Numbered from the stretch's first letter, positions 17,451 to 27,168 are shown. The stretch is 64,000 bases of DNA from Amycolatopsis pittospori (GCF_013870525.1 NZ_JACBXD010000045.1:1-64000), one strand, 5' to 3'. Notes: generated from the sequence alone by a model not told the origin. Numbers and translations: made by a program.

Positions 17451-20119
17451 TTCTTGAGTTCCGCGCGGGAGGTGACGCCCACCTTCGGGAAGATCCGGTG
17501 CAGGTGCGTGCCCACCGTGCGGTGGGAAAGGTAGAGCCGCTGCCCGATTTCGCGATTGGTCAGGCCCTCCGCGGCCAGTTGGACGATGCTCAGCTCGTGC
17601 GGGGTCAGCTTCTCCCGCGCGTCCGGGCCGCGGTTGGGGCTGGACTCCCCCGCGCTCCGCAGTTCCCGCCGGGCCCGCTCGGCCCACGCGGTCATGCCGA
17701 GCGCGTCGAACGTCTCCCGCGCCGTGCGCAGATGCGCCCGCGAGTCCACGACGCGCCGTTGCCGCCGCAGCCATTCGCCGTAGGCCAGGTGCAGCCGGCC
17801 ACGTTCGGCGGGCCAGCCGTCGAGATCCGCGCTCAACGCGGTCTCGAACAGCTCGTCGCTCGGGTCGAGCACCGCGCGGGCGTAACGCAATCCGATCTGC
17901 AGCGCGGGTGCCGGTGTGGCCAGCTGTTCCATCTCCGTCACGACTTCCCGCAGCTCCTCGACCTGCCCCGCCCGGATCGCCGCCTCGGCGAGTTCCGCGA
18001 CGAAGTAGACGCGCAGGGCCAGCTGGTAGGCGGGATCGGCCGGGTCGAACAGTCGTCGCAGGTCGGCGAACGCGTCGTCGAAACGGCCTTCGCTCGACGC
18101 CGCGATACCTCGGGCGAGCTGGACGGTCGCCAGGACCGGCCGGGCACCGGCGGGGAGCCCGGCCCGCTCCGCCTCGTCGGCCAGCGCCTTGGCCTGCTTG
18201 TGCTCCCCACGCAACGCCGCGATCTCCGCCTGGACCGCCGTGGCGAGCCCGTACATGAACGGCTGCCCGGTCTCTTTGGCGAACTTCGCCGCCTCCGCCG
18301 CGACAGGAACGGCCGCGGCGAGGTCGCCCAGCCGGACCCGGCTCCACGCTTGGACCGCAAGCGCCCGGGGCAACAGCCCGAGCCTGCCTTGCGCCCGCAA
18401 GCCCGGAGCCGCGGCCGCCGAGAACCGGGCGGCCAGGTCGACCGCGCCGATCTGCAGCGACGCGCTGCCGAGAAAACGGTCGACCTCAGGGTCGGTGCCG
18501 GTCGTGGCGGCGAGTTCGCGAAGTCCGCCGAGCACGGCTTCGGCCCGCTCGAACGGCGCGACGTACGCGGCGACGGCGATCAGACGCGGATCCGAGTTCT
18601 CGATCGGGAGCCCGTCCGCCACGGCCAGCAGCGTCCGCCGGGTCTGCGGGCCCGGTTCGGACCAGAAGCAGCGCATGGCCGCGCCCCAGAGGATCCGCAT
18701 CGCCGGATCCGGCTGCCCGTCGGCCGCGACCGACTCGGCCAGCCGTGCCAGCTCCGCGACGCGGGAAAGGTCTTCTCGCAGGCCGTCTTCGAAGCCGCTG
18801 AGCAACCAGCTCGCGGTCGATCGCTGCCGGGGCGTGAGCTCGCCCGCCCGCGCGTCCTCCACCAGACGCCCGGCCGTCTCCCGGCCGCCGGACTCGACGG
18901 CCAGTTCGGCGGCGCGCAGCAACCTGTCGGCCCGCCGTTCCGGATCGGCGCTCAACCGCGCGGCCTGCTCCAACGCCGCGATCGCGGCCGTCGTCCCACC
19001 TCGGTGCCGGGCTCGGTCGGCGGCGTCTTCCAGCCGGCCCGCCACCTCCTCGTCGGCGCCGGTGGCCGCCGCGGCCTGGTGCCAGGCTCGCCGGTCGGGC
19101 TGCCCGCGCAGTGTCTCGGCCAAGGCCAGATGAGCGTGACGACGTTCCTCGGACGACGCCGACGCGGGGATGGCCGAGCGCATCAGCGGATGCCGGAACG
19201 TCACCGTGCCGGGTTCGAGGTCGATCAGACGCGCCTCAGCGGCGAGCGCCAGAGCCTCCGGCCCGACGCCCGTGCCCAGCAGGGCCCCGGCGGCCGCCAG
19301 CGTTTCGGCGACCGACCCGGTTTCGTCGAGCGCCGCGACCAGCAGCGTGGTGCGGGCAGGCTCGGGCAACACGGTGAACCGGTCGCCGAAGGTGCGCTCG
19401 AGCCGTTCGGTCAACGGCAGCACCGAGTCGTCCCGCGACGCGGCCGACGGCAACTCGGACAGGGCCAGCGGATTCCCCGCCGCCTCGGCGAGCACCCGTG
19501 CCCGGACCGTGGTGGTGAGCCGCGGGGCCACCGAGTCCAGCAGCTCGGCCGCGACGTCGCCGGGCAGCGGAAACAGGTCCATTGAGGACAGTCCCGCGTC
19601 GCGCAGTGGAGAGGGTTCCCCGTCGCGGAGGGTCGCGATCAGGACGATCGGTTCCGACTCGATCCGCCGGGCCACGAACGCGAGGACGTCGGCGCTCTCG
19701 CGGTCCAGCCAATGGACGTCCTCGGCGACGATCAGCAATGGCTTGACAGCCGCCTCTTCCGAAAGCAAGGTCAGCGCGGCGAGCCCGACCAGATACGCGT
19801 TCGGCTCCGCCGTCTCGGCGAGGCCCAGCGCGGTCCAGAGCGCCGATCGCTGCGGCGCGGGCAACGTGTCCACACTGGCACGGACGGGGTACAGCAACTG
19901 GTGCAGCCCGGCGTAGGCGAAGTTCCGCTCGGCCTCGACACCGGTGGTGCGCAGTACCCGCAGGCCGCCGACCGTGGCCGCGGCCACCGCTTCCGCCACG
20001 AGGGCGGACTTGCCGACACCGGCCTCCCCCTGGACGACGACACCGCCGCAGCCCGCAGCGGGCCCGTCGACGAGTTCGCCCAGGTCCTTCAGCTCGGCTT
20101 CCCGTCCGAAAAGCGGCAT
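17426..20119 (-). CDS. LAL-type LuxR family regulator
   Basis: 897 residues, the large ATP-binding LuxR (MalT/LAL) class. N-terminal AAA-like ATPase with P-loop GEAGVGKS at residues 31-38 and Walker B-like LLIVAEDVHWLD near 150. A long helical TPR-like middle is followed by a C-terminal LuxR helix-turn-helix (LTPHELSIVQLAAEGLTNRE, then LYLSHRTVGTHLHRIFPKVG). It starts at ATG 20119 with GGGGAGGAA upstream. The last seven codons and stop are supplied by a 48-nt palindromic repeat, so the C-terminal tail is probably acquired. Target genes are unknown; the divergent neighbour is the tannase-family esterase. Confidence 0.9.
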   Translation of the reverse strand: MPLFGREAELKDLGELVDGPAAGCGGVVVQGEAGVGKSALVAEAVAAATVGGLRVLRTTGVEAERNFAYAGLHQLLYPVRASVDTLPAPQRSALWTALGLAETAEPNAYLVGLAALTLLSEEAAVKPLLIVAEDVHWLDRESADVLAFVARRIESEPIVLIATLRDGEPSPLRDAGLSSMDLFPLPGDVAAELLDSVAPRLTTTVRARVLAEAAGNPLALSELPSAASRDDSVLPLTERLERTFGDRFTVLPEPARTTLLVAALDETGSVAETLAAAGALLGTGVGPEALALAAEARLIDLEPGTVTFRHPLMRSAIPASASSEERRHAHLALAETLRGQPDRRAWHQAAAATGADEEVAGRLEDAADRARHRGGTTAAIAALEQAARLSADPERRADRLLRAAELAVESGGRETAGRLVEDARAGELTPRQRSTASWLLSGFEDGLREDLSRVAELARLAESVAADGQPDPAMRILWGAAMRCFWSEPGPQTRRTLLAVADGLPIENSDPRLIAVAAYVAPFERAEAVLGGLRELAATTGTDPEVDRFLGSASLQIGAVDLAARFSAAAAPGLRAQGRLGLLPRALAVQAWSRVRLGDLAAAVPVAAEAAKFAKETGQPFMYGLATAVQAEIAALRGEHKQAKALADEAERAGLPAGARPVLATVQLARGIAASSEGRFDDAFADLRRLFDPADPAYQLALRVYFVAELAEAAIRAGQVEELREVVTEMEQLATPAPALQIGLRYARAVLDPSDELFETALSADLDGWPAERGRLHLAYGEWLRRQRRVVDSRAHLRTARETFDALGMTAWAERARRELRSAGESSPNRGPDAREKLTPHELSIVQLAAEGLTNREIGQRLYLSHRTVGTHLHRIFPKVGVTSRAELKKVVSDLGR

Positions 20120-20275
20120 GGTGCGGCATTCCTCCCCTCAGCCGTGGCGGCTGTCCGTCCGACGATACCCACACGGTCCGGTTTGGACATACCGGCGGCG
20201 TCCACAGGATGTAGACGGCGTGTCAACACGTTCGGCCTACTTTCGGCCTCAAACGGAACGCCACGAAGGAAAGTG

Positions 20276-21853
20276 ATGAGACGCAAGAAACTACTCCTGG
20301 CCGCGGCCCCGCTGGCCGCGCTCCTGCCACTGGTGCTGACCTCGGTCACGCAGACCGCGCCCGCCGAAGCGGCGACGTCGTCGTGCTCGGCCGTCCCGGT
20401 TTCCGCGCCACCGGGGGCCCGGATCGAGTCGGTCGAGGCGGCGCGGAAGCCCGGCGGGACCGTCACGTTCCCGCAGACCCCGTTCTCGGCGCCGGCTCCG
20501 ATCACCGACGTACCCGCGTACTGCGAAATCACCGTCACGCTGACCCATGGGAAGGCGGGCGACCACGTCAAGGTCGCCGTCGCGCTCCCACTCAGCGGAT
20601 GGACCGGCAGGCTCCAGGCCGTCGGGGGCAGCGCCTACACGGCCGGTGACTTCGGCGCGCCGCTCGTCCAGGCGGTCAAGGACGGCTACAGCGGCGTGAC
20701 GACCGACGCCGGTGTGCCCCTGACGTTCCTCGACACCTCGTGGGCGCTCACCGCGAAGGGCGAGCTCAACAAGCCGCTGGTGAAGAACTTCTCGACCCGT
20801 TCCGTGCACGAAGCAGCTGTCGTCGGCAAGGATGTGACACAGCGGTTCTACCAGCGAGACGTCACCTACTCGTACTGGAACGGCTGCTCGACCGGCGGCC
20901 GTCAGGGCTACTCCGAAGCGCAGCGTTACCCCGGCGACTTCGACGGCGTCCTGGCGAACGCGCCCGCCGTGCACTGGGCGGAGTTCGCGGTCGCGACCCT
21001 CTGGCCGAGGGTCGTGATGAACCAGGACAAGACCTTCCCGAGCGACTGCGTCTTCACCGCGCTCCGGCAGGCCGCGATCAAGGCCTGCGACGGCCGCGAC
21101 GGAGTCACCAACGGCATCGTGGACCGGCCCGACGAGTGCGGCTACGACCCTCGTTCCTTGATCGGCACGAAGGTGGCCTGCGAAGGCAAGGAGGTCACCG
21201 TCACCGCGGCGGATGCCGAGGTCGTGCGGAAGATCTGGGACGGACCGACCGATGAGCACGGACGGAGGCTCTGGGCGGGACTGCCCAAGGGCGCGGACTT
21301 CAGCCAGCTCGCGTCCCCCACCGGCTTCCCGGTGGCCGTGGGCTGGGTTCAGTCGTTCGTGAAGAAGCAGCCCGGATTCGACACCTCGCAGCTGACCTAT
21401 CGCCAGTTCGCGGACGTTTTCCGCCAGTCGGTGCGGGAATTCGACGACGTCATCGGGACCTCCGATCCCGACCTGTCGGACTTCCGCCGGGCGGGCGGGA
21501 AACTGATCACCTTCGTCGGCTCCGACGACCAGTTGATCCCGCCCGGCGGCACACTCCAGTACCGCCGTGAGGTGGAACGCGAGATGGGCGGGCCGCAGCG
21601 GGTGAACGACTTCTACCGGCTGTTCCTCGCGCCGGGCGTCGCGCACTGCTTCGGTGGCGCGGGCGCGGCGCCGACGAACGCGCTGGGTGCGCTCGTGGAC
21701 TGGGTCGAACACGGCAAGGCCCCGGCGACCCTGCCCGCGGCGAACCGTGACCAGAGCCTCGCCCGCGATCTCTGCCCGTACCCGCAGGTCTCGCGGTACC
21801 GGGGTCACGGCGACCCGGCGCTCGCGACCAGCTATCGCTGCGCTTCCCACTGA
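20276..21853 (+). CDS. Secreted tannase/feruloyl esterase family protein
   Basis: 525 residues with a clear signal peptide (MRRKKLLLAAAPLAALLPLV... ending near APAEA). ATG 20276 has GAAGGA upstream; the longer open frame before it is inside the divergent regulator. The catalytic Ser is in the nucleophile elbow GCSTGGRQG near residue 205, followed by LANAPAVHW. The Asp and His are expected in ITFVGSDDQLIPP and GVAHCFGG near the C-terminus. Several Cys (SDCVF, KACDGRDGVTNGIVDRPDEC) match the tannase disulfide and calcium loop. It should release ferulic or gallic acid from plant polymers outside the cell. Confidence 0.9.
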   Translation: MRRKKLLLAAAPLAALLPLVLTSVTQTAPAEAATSSCSAVPVSAPPGARIESVEAARKPGGTVTFPQTPFSAPAPITDVPAYCEITVTLTHGKAGDHVKVAVALPLSGWTGRLQAVGGSAYTAGDFGAPLVQAVKDGYSGVTTDAGVPLTFLDTSWALTAKGELNKPLVKNFSTRSVHEAAVVGKDVTQRFYQRDVTYSYWNGCSTGGRQGYSEAQRYPGDFDGVLANAPAVHWAEFAVATLWPRVVMNQDKTFPSDCVFTALRQAAIKACDGRDGVTNGIVDRPDECGYDPRSLIGTKVACEGKEVTVTAADAEVVRKIWDGPTDEHGRRLWAGLPKGADFSQLASPTGFPVAVGWVQSFVKKQPGFDTSQLTYRQFADVFRQSVREFDDVIGTSDPDLSDFRRAGGKLITFVGSDDQLIPPGGTLQYRREVEREMGGPQRVNDFYRLFLAPGVAHCFGGAGAAPTNALGALVDWVEHGKAPATLPAANRDQSLARDLCPYPQVSRYRGHGDPALATSYRCASH

Positions 21854-22031
21854 GGATTCCTCACTCCGTGAGAAGTTCCGTCGTTCCCTTTGCCATACCC
21901 GTCAAAAGTACGGTATTGACGAAGTGAGCAGCACGGCGAGCCGAATCGGACATACCGGTCCGGCCCTCTCCTCCGATTGATGAAACCCTTGCAGGGCAAC
22001 GGAATCTCCTATCGGAAGAGCTTGATCGAAC

Positions 22032-22067
22032 GTCATATCGCCCGGCGCTCAAGCCGGGCGATATGAC
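22032..22067. terminator. 15-bp hairpin in the 301-bp gap before the protease
   Basis: A perfect 15-bp stem (22032-22046 with 22053-22067, core CGCCCGGC...GCCGGGCG) and a 6-nt loop. It lies between the esterase stop and the protease start and is symmetric enough to terminate either way. The rest of the gap (21854-22154) shows no further gene; a TGGTATGTACCA palindrome at about 22074-22085 may be an operator for the protease. Confidence 0.7.
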
Positions 22068-22154
22068 CCAAATGGTATGTACCAGTCGTGTGATGCGCCT
22101 CGTACGGTCGGGAACGAATCCCCCTCCCCCGCCCGTTTCGAGGAAAGCGTCGAC

Positions 22155-23495
22155 ATGAACAAAAAGATCCTCGCCGCCACAGCCGCGGCCATCACCGGGG
22201 CAGGCTTGGTCACCGCCATCGCCCTGACCCCGAGCGCGAGCGCCGGTCAACAGGCCACGCCTGCCGACCAGGCGCAGTCGGAAATGCTGGCCGCGATGTC
22301 CCGAGACCTGAAGATCAGCCCCGAACAGGCCAAGATCCGGCTCGCGAGCGAACAGCGCGCCTCGATCACCGACAACACCCTCAAGCGGCAGCTCGGCGCC
22401 TCCTACGCCGGATCCTGGCTGGACGCCGCCGGAACCGCGCTGACCGTGGCCGTCACCGACGCCGCCCAGGCCGACCTGGTCCGCGCCGCGGGCGCGACCC
22501 CGAAGACCGTCGCCCGCAGCGCCGCCCAGCTCGACGTGGCGAAGCTGCGGCTGGACGCCAAGGCCACCAGCGCGCCGAAGACCGTGCCCGGCTGGTTCAC
22601 CGACGTCACCACCAACTCGATCGTCGTCCTGGCCAACGCCGGTGGCGAAGCCGACGCCAAAGCGTGGGCGGCGAAGTCCGGCGTCCAGGCCGACCTGGTC
22701 CGCGTCGAGGCCAGCACCGAGAAGCCTCGCCCGTTGATCGACATCATCGGCGGCAACGCCTACACCTTCGGCTCGGGCCGCTGCTCCATCGGCTTCGCGG
22801 TCGAAGGCGGCTTCGTGACCGCCGGCCACTGCGGCACCACCGGCACCCGCACCTCGAACCCGAGCGGGTCCGTCGCCGGCTCCAGCTTCCCCGGCAACGA
22901 CTACGCGTGGGTCCGCGCCGACGCGGGCAACACCCCGCGTGCGCTGGTCAACCGCTACCCGGGCACCGTGCCCGTCGCCGGTTCGACCGAGGCTCCGGTC
23001 AACTCGTCGGTATGCCGTTCCGGCTCCACCACGGGCTGGCGCTGCGGCACCATCCTGCAGAAGAACACCTCGGTCACCTACCCCGAGGGCACCATCACCG
23101 GCCTGACCCGGACCAACGCCTGCGCCGAGCCCGGTGACTCCGGCGGTTCGTGGATCACCGGCGACCAGGCGCAGGGCGTCACCTCCGGTGGCTCCGGCAA
23201 CTGCACCTCCGGCGGCACCATCTACTTCCAGCCGATCTCGGAGATCCTGAGCGTCTACAGCCTGCGTCTGACGGTCACCGGCAACCCGCCGTCCAGCACC
23301 ACCACGACGCCGACCACCACCCCCACCAGCCCGACGACGTCGAACCCGCCGGGTGGCACCTGGGCGCCGTACACCTACTACGGCTCGGGCGCGACCACCA
23401 CGTACGGCGGGAGCACCTACCGCGTGATCCAGCCGCACACCTCCATGCCCGGCTGGGAGCCGCCGAACGTTCCCGCGCTTTGGGAACTCGCCTGA
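22155..23495 (+). CDS. Secreted S1 serine protease (streptogrisin/alpha-lytic type) with C-terminal carbohydrate-binding module
   Basis: 446 residues from ATG 22155 (AGGAAAG upstream). Order: signal peptide 1-30, inhibitory/folding pro-region about 31-197, protease domain about 198-375, Thr/Ser/Pro linker about 378-400, and a CBM5/12-like module (WAPYTYYGSGATTTYGGSTY, then PGWEPPNVPALWEL). The catalytic triad is visible: His225 (TAGHCG), Asp249 (GNDYAWV), Ser329 (PGDSGGS). Cys pairs fit the family. It is made as a self-cleaving zymogen; the tail should hold it on chitin or a similar polymer. It resembles streptogrisin C-like chitin-binding proteases. Confidence 0.94.
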   Translation: MNKKILAATAAAITGAGLVTAIALTPSASAGQQATPADQAQSEMLAAMSRDLKISPEQAKIRLASEQRASITDNTLKRQLGASYAGSWLDAAGTALTVAVTDAAQADLVRAAGATPKTVARSAAQLDVAKLRLDAKATSAPKTVPGWFTDVTTNSIVVLANAGGEADAKAWAAKSGVQADLVRVEASTEKPRPLIDIIGGNAYTFGSGRCSIGFAVEGGFVTAGHCGTTGTRTSNPSGSVAGSSFPGNDYAWVRADAGNTPRALVNRYPGTVPVAGSTEAPVNSSVCRSGSTTGWRCGTILQKNTSVTYPEGTITGLTRTNACAEPGDSGGSWITGDQAQGVTSGGSGNCTSGGTIYFQPISEILSVYSLRLTVTGNPPSSTTTTPTTTPTSPTTSNPPGGTWAPYTYYGSGATTTYGGSTYRVIQPHTSMPGWEPPNVPALWELA

Positions 23496-23500
23496 CCTGG

Positions 23501-23535
23501 ACCGCCCCCGGCGAAAGCACCTCGCCGGGGGCGGT
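23501..23535 (+). terminator. Strong hairpin after the protease
   Basis: A perfect 14-bp GC-rich stem (ACCGCCCCCGGCGA at 23501-23514 pairing with 23522-23535) with a 7-nt loop, five bases after the protease stop. It also constrains where the next gene can begin. Confidence 0.85.
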
Positions 23536-23557
23536 TCCGCCCCCTGATGACGGCGCG

Positions 23558-24121
23558 CTGACGGCGGATCTCGAGTCCCTCGTCCCCCGCGCCCGCGGCG
23601 GTGACCCCGCCGCGACTTCGGCGTTGATGGGTCTCGTCCAGCCCGTGGTCGAGGACTACTGCCGCAGCCGGATGGGCGGGACCGAGGTGCGCGTGGTCGC
23701 CGCGGACGACGTCGCGCAGGAGACCTGCCTGGCCGTGCTCACCGCACTTCCCACCGCCCGGACCACCGGCGGGTCGTTTCTCACGACCGTGCTGGGGATC
23801 GCCGCCCGGAAGGTCGCCGCTGCCTTCCGGGGGCGAGCCCGGGACCGCTCCGAACCCACCCCTGAGCTGCCCGAACTCGCGACGCCGGAGCCGAACGAAC
23901 CCGAACGGCACGCCCTCGCCGCGGACGGCCACGACCGGCTCACCCGGCTGATGAGCACCCTGCCCGGGATCCAGCAGGACATCCTCCGGCTGCGCATCAC
24001 TGTGGGCATGTCGGCCCCCGAAACCGGCGCCGTCCTGCGGGTCAGCCCGGGCCTCGTCCGGGTCGCCCAGCACCGTGCCCTGCACAAACTCCGCACGATG
24101 GTCGACCGGGACGAACGATGA
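23558..24121 (+). CDS. ECF sigma factor, SigD/ShbA-like
   Basis: About 187 residues. Region 2 is visible as ESLVPRARGGDPAATSALMG, VVEDYCRSRMGG and ADDVAQETCLAVLTALP; region 4 as LPGIQQDILRLRITVGMSAP and VRVAQHRALHKLRTM. This closely resembles mycobacterial SigD and Streptomyces ShbA, which drive ribosome-associated promoters. The start is uncertain: no ATG or GTG lies between the terminator and the first conserved residues. The coordinates use an in-frame CTG; alternatives are TTG 23480 (inside the protease end) or ATG 23627 (would remove part of region 2). The stop overlaps the LysR start. Confidence 0.8.
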   Translation: MTADLESLVPRARGGDPAATSALMGLVQPVVEDYCRSRMGGTEVRVVAADDVAQETCLAVLTALPTARTTGGSFLTTVLGIAARKVAAAFRGRARDRSEPTPELPELATPEPNEPERHALAADGHDRLTRLMSTLPGIQQDILRLRITVGMSAPETGAVLRVSPGLVRVAQHRALHKLRTMVDRDER

Positions 24122-25113
24122 TCGGCCCGGTGATCCACTCCCGCCGCAGCCGTACCTGGCCGGTGGAACTCGACGTCCGGCACCTGCGTCTGCTCGCCGC
24201 GATCGCGAACGCGGGCAGCCTCGCGAAGGCCGCGACCGTGCTCGGGCTGTCCCAGCCGGCGTTGAGCGCCCAGCTCCAGCGGGTCGAGCACGTGCTGGAC
24301 CGGACGGTGTTCGACCGCGACCGGCACGGCGTCCACCCCACCGCGCTGGGCGAAGTGGTGCTGAACCATGCCCGGGAGGTTCTGGCCGCCGCGGACGATC
24401 TCGAGCTCGCGCTCCGCCGGTTCCATGCCCCGGAAGGGCTCCTGCGGATCGGCGCGCTTCCGACGGTCGTCGCGGAGACCTTGAGCGAGGCGGTCGCCGC
24501 GACCGCTCCAGAACGTCCGGTCGCGCCGATCACGATGACCGACCGGGCGGCGGTGTTCTCCGCGCTGCTCGACGGCACGGTGGAACTGGCGCTGTACGTG
24601 GACCACCCCGGCCATGAACTCCTCGCACCGGAGGGTGTTCACCTGCTTCCCATCGGGACCGAACCGATCTTCGTGATCGTCTCCCCCGACCATCCCGCCG
24701 CCGGACGCGGGGAAGCGTCCCTGGCGGAACTCGCCGGATCGACCTGGCTCACGACGGCCGGCGGAGACGACGAGCTCCACGACCATCTGGCGGACGAGTG
24801 CGCCCGCGCCGGACTCGGCACGATCACCGCGCGGGCGGTGGAACCGGTGGTGCTGCGGCAGATCATGCGACGCGACCCGCGGGCGGTCGCCTTGTCGCAG
24901 TCGCTCGGCTCCAGGACGGCGATACCCGGTTCGTTGGTGGCCCTGCGGGGTGTGCCGCTGCGCACACGACATCTCCTGCTGTGGCGGGACGGAACCGCGG
25001 TGGACGTCCCGGCCGTCCGAGGTGGACTGATGACCGCGATCGCCGAACTGGCCGCCACCCGGCATCGCCTGCCGGCGTGGGCCGCCGCGAACCCCGGCTG
25101 GCTCGGCACCTGA
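24118..25113 (+). CDS. LysR family transcriptional regulator
   Basis: 331 residues, starting at an ATG that overlaps the sigma factor stop (ATGA), hence translationally coupled to it. The N-terminal winged helix lies at about residues 18-78 (LDVRHLRLLAAIANAGSLAK, AATVLGLSQPALSAQLQRVE). The substrate-binding domain follows (LLRIGALPTVVAETL, FVIVSPDHPAAG). A sigma factor and a LysR protein in one overlapping unit is not a usual pair. Target genes and ligand are unknown. Confidence 0.88.
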   Translation: MIGPVIHSRRSRTWPVELDVRHLRLLAAIANAGSLAKAATVLGLSQPALSAQLQRVEHVLDRTVFDRDRHGVHPTALGEVVLNHAREVLAAADDLELALRRFHAPEGLLRIGALPTVVAETLSEAVAATAPERPVAPITMTDRAAVFSALLDGTVELALYVDHPGHELLAPEGVHLLPIGTEPIFVIVSPDHPAAGRGEASLAELAGSTWLTTAGGDDELHDHLADECARAGLGTITARAVEPVVLRQIMRRDPRAVALSQSLGSRTAIPGSLVALRGVPLRTRHLLLWRDGTAVDVPAVRGGLMTAIAELAATRHRLPAWAAANPGWLGT

Positions 25114-25132
25114 CCGAGCCGGCCGGTTCCGC

Positions 25133-25378
25133 TCAGCGCTGGATGCAGTCGAGCCCGAGCCCGAATCCGGTCATCACGTACTGGCAGATATGGGTCGCGT
25201 GCACTTCGTCGCTTTCCAGGCATCCCACCGGAATACCCAGCAGATCGACGGCGCAGGTGGCATAGAACCTGTTCGGGCTGCCGGGCACCGGGTCCGCGGA
25301 GGCCGGCGCCGCGGCGATGGCACCCGCGGAGACCATGAGCGTGACGGTGGCCGCCAAGGCGGCGATCCGAGAATTCAT
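25133..25378 (-). CDS. Small secreted cysteine-containing protein
   Basis: 81 residues: a signal peptide (MNSRIAALAATVTLMVSAGA ... APASA) followed by a mature part of about 52 residues with four Cys (YATCAVD, VGCLES, HICQYV, LDCIQR), probably two disulfides. ATG 25378 is strongly supported by AAGGAGAG upstream; the open frame continuing further upstream is Arg-rich shadow. It resembles small secreted actinobacterial proteins of unknown function, sometimes hydrophobin- or lantibiotic-unrelated stress peptides. No activity can be assigned. Confidence 0.75.
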   Translation of the reverse strand: MNSRIAALAATVTLMVSAGAIAAAPASADPVPGSPNRFYATCAVDLLGIPVGCLESDEVHATHICQYVMTGFGLGLDCIQR

Positions 25379-25536
25379 CGTTCTCTCCTTTTCCTCCGCC
25401 CCAGGAACGGTGTTCCTGATATTCCCCGGATCACGCCGGTTCACCTGGCCATCACCGGAAAGTGTCACGGGTGACGTACACCGATGACGTCGTCCGACGG
25501 GCGCCGCGGCCCCGATGGCCGTCCTAACGTGATCGC

Positions 25537-26016
25537 ATGCCCTCCCTCGGGAAACTCGCCTTCGCCTTGACCGCCGCGGTTCTCGCCGCTGCCTGCAGCA
25601 GCGCTCCTCCCCCTCCTGCCGAGGCCGCTCCGGTCCCTGCCGCCGCCGCCGACTGGTCACCCGCTCCCGTGGTGCCGCTGCCGTCACAGCCGCGTCCGTC
25701 GCTGGTCGTGGACGCGCCGTTGCCCGAACAGCTCGCGATGGGCCTGGTCGTCCTGCGCTACCGGGCGGAGAACCTCCGGATCGTCCCGGTCTACGGCCCG
25801 GCCGCGCTCGACGTCTCGCCGCGGATCGGCCACATCCACGTCACGGTCGACGACGCGCCCTGGCACTGGGCGGACGGCAGCGGCGAACCGCTCATCCTGC
25901 AGTCGCTTCCGGCGGGACCGCACAAGGTGTGGATCGGCCTGGCCGATCCGACGCACAAGATCCTCGACGAGAAGGCGGTGAACTTCGTAGTTCCGGTCCA
26001 AAGTGGACATCACTGA
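25537..26016 (+). CDS. Conserved lipoprotein, DUF6130-like
   Basis: 159 residues. Lipobox AAAC with Cys at residue 20, then a Pro/Ala-rich linker, then a compact domain containing PRIGHIHVTVDDAPWHWADG and PAGPHKVWIGLADPTHKILD. That pattern of HIHV, WHWAD and GPHKV matches a conserved family (recalled as DUF6130) of unknown role. The several His residues could bind metal. It is a monocistronic gene between the small secreted protein and the aldo/keto reductase. Confidence 0.75.
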   Translation: MPSLGKLAFALTAAVLAAACSSAPPPPAEAAPVPAAAADWSPAPVVPLPSQPRPSLVVDAPLPEQLAMGLVVLRYRAENLRIVPVYGPAALDVSPRIGHIHVTVDDAPWHWADGSGEPLILQSLPAGPHKVWIGLADPTHKILDEKAVNFVVPVQSGHH

Positions 26017-26076
26017 GGCCGCTATCGCCTGTCACGCGACCGGCCCCGGTCGCCTCTGAAGCTTGGAGTTCCCTTC

Positions 26077-27168
26077 ATGGCACTGGATCAGTACTACCTG
26101 CTCGGCCGGTCGGGCCTGCGCGTCAGCAGGATCGCGCTCGGCACGATGAACTTCGGCACCGGCGGTTTCCATGCCGCCTACGGGAAGACGGAGGACGAGG
26201 TCCGCCCGATCTTCCGCGAGTATCTGGACGCGGGCGGCAATTTCATCGACACCGCGGACTTCTACACCGCCGGAGAGAGCGAAACGATCCTCGGCCGCCT
26301 CATCGCCGAAGCGAACGTGCGCGACCGGGTCGTGCTCACCACCAAGTACACCAACAGCGTCGATTCCGGCGACCCGAACGCGGGCGGCAACGGGCGCAAG
26401 CACTTGATCCGGGCGCTGGAAGCGTCGCTGCGCCGGCTGGGCACCGATCACGTCGATCTGTTCCTGCTGCACACCTGGGATCGGATCACGCCGGTCGAAG
26501 AGGTGATGCGGACCTTCGACGACCTCGTCAGGGCGGGCAAGATCCGCTATGCCGGACTTTCCGACGTCCCCGCCTGGTACGCCGCGCGGGCACAGACCCT
26601 CGCCGAGGCCCACGGATCGACGCCGGTGGTCAACCTGCAACTGCCGTACTCGCTCGTGGAACGCGAGATCGAGACCGAACACGTCCCGATGGGCCAGAGC
26701 CTCGGACTCGGCGTGACCGCGTGGAGTCCGCTCGCGGGCGGGTTCCTCACCGGCAAGTACAGCCAGTCCGGACAGGCCCCGTCCGGCGAAGGCAGGCTCG
26801 GCGATCCGGGAAACCCCGGTCGCTCCTGGACGGAACGCGACTGGAACCTGCTGAAACCCCTGAAAGAGGTCGCGGGCGAACTCGGCGTCACGATGGCCCA
26901 GGTCGCGATCAACTGGGTCGCCACCCAGCCGGGCGTCGCCTCCGCGATCGTCGGGGCGAGCAGCGCCGGCCAACTGGGCGCGAGCATGGCGGCCCTGGAC
27001 TTCGAACTCCCACCGGACCTGCGGGCGATCCTCGACGAGGCCAGTGCCGTACCGCCGGAGTCGGTTTACCGGATGTTCACGCCCGCCTACCAGAACTGGG
27101 TGATCAGTCCCGGCGTCAAGGTCGGGGACAAACCCGAGGGCTACGCGTCTTCCGTGCGGAACTGGTGA
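26077..27168 (+). CDS. Aldo/keto reductase
   Basis: 363 residues, cytosolic NADPH-dependent (beta/alpha)8 reductase. The catalytic tetrad is visible: Asp58 and Tyr63 in FIDTADFY, Lys90 in LTTKYTN and His132 in LFLLHTWD. The C-terminal cofactor segment GVASAIVGASSAGQL is present. It resembles the YajO/Tas-like group with broad activity on aldehydes. It stands alone before a long repeat-rich intergenic region. Confidence 0.9.
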   Translation: MALDQYYLLGRSGLRVSRIALGTMNFGTGGFHAAYGKTEDEVRPIFREYLDAGGNFIDTADFYTAGESETILGRLIAEANVRDRVVLTTKYTNSVDSGDPNAGGNGRKHLIRALEASLRRLGTDHVDLFLLHTWDRITPVEEVMRTFDDLVRAGKIRYAGLSDVPAWYAARAQTLAEAHGSTPVVNLQLPYSLVEREIETEHVPMGQSLGLGVTAWSPLAGGFLTGKYSQSGQAPSGEGRLGDPGNPGRSWTERDWNLLKPLKEVAGELGVTMAQVAINWVATQPGVASAIVGASSAGQLGASMAALDFELPPDLRAILDEASAVPPESVYRMFTPAYQNWVISPGVKVGDKPEGYASSVRNW

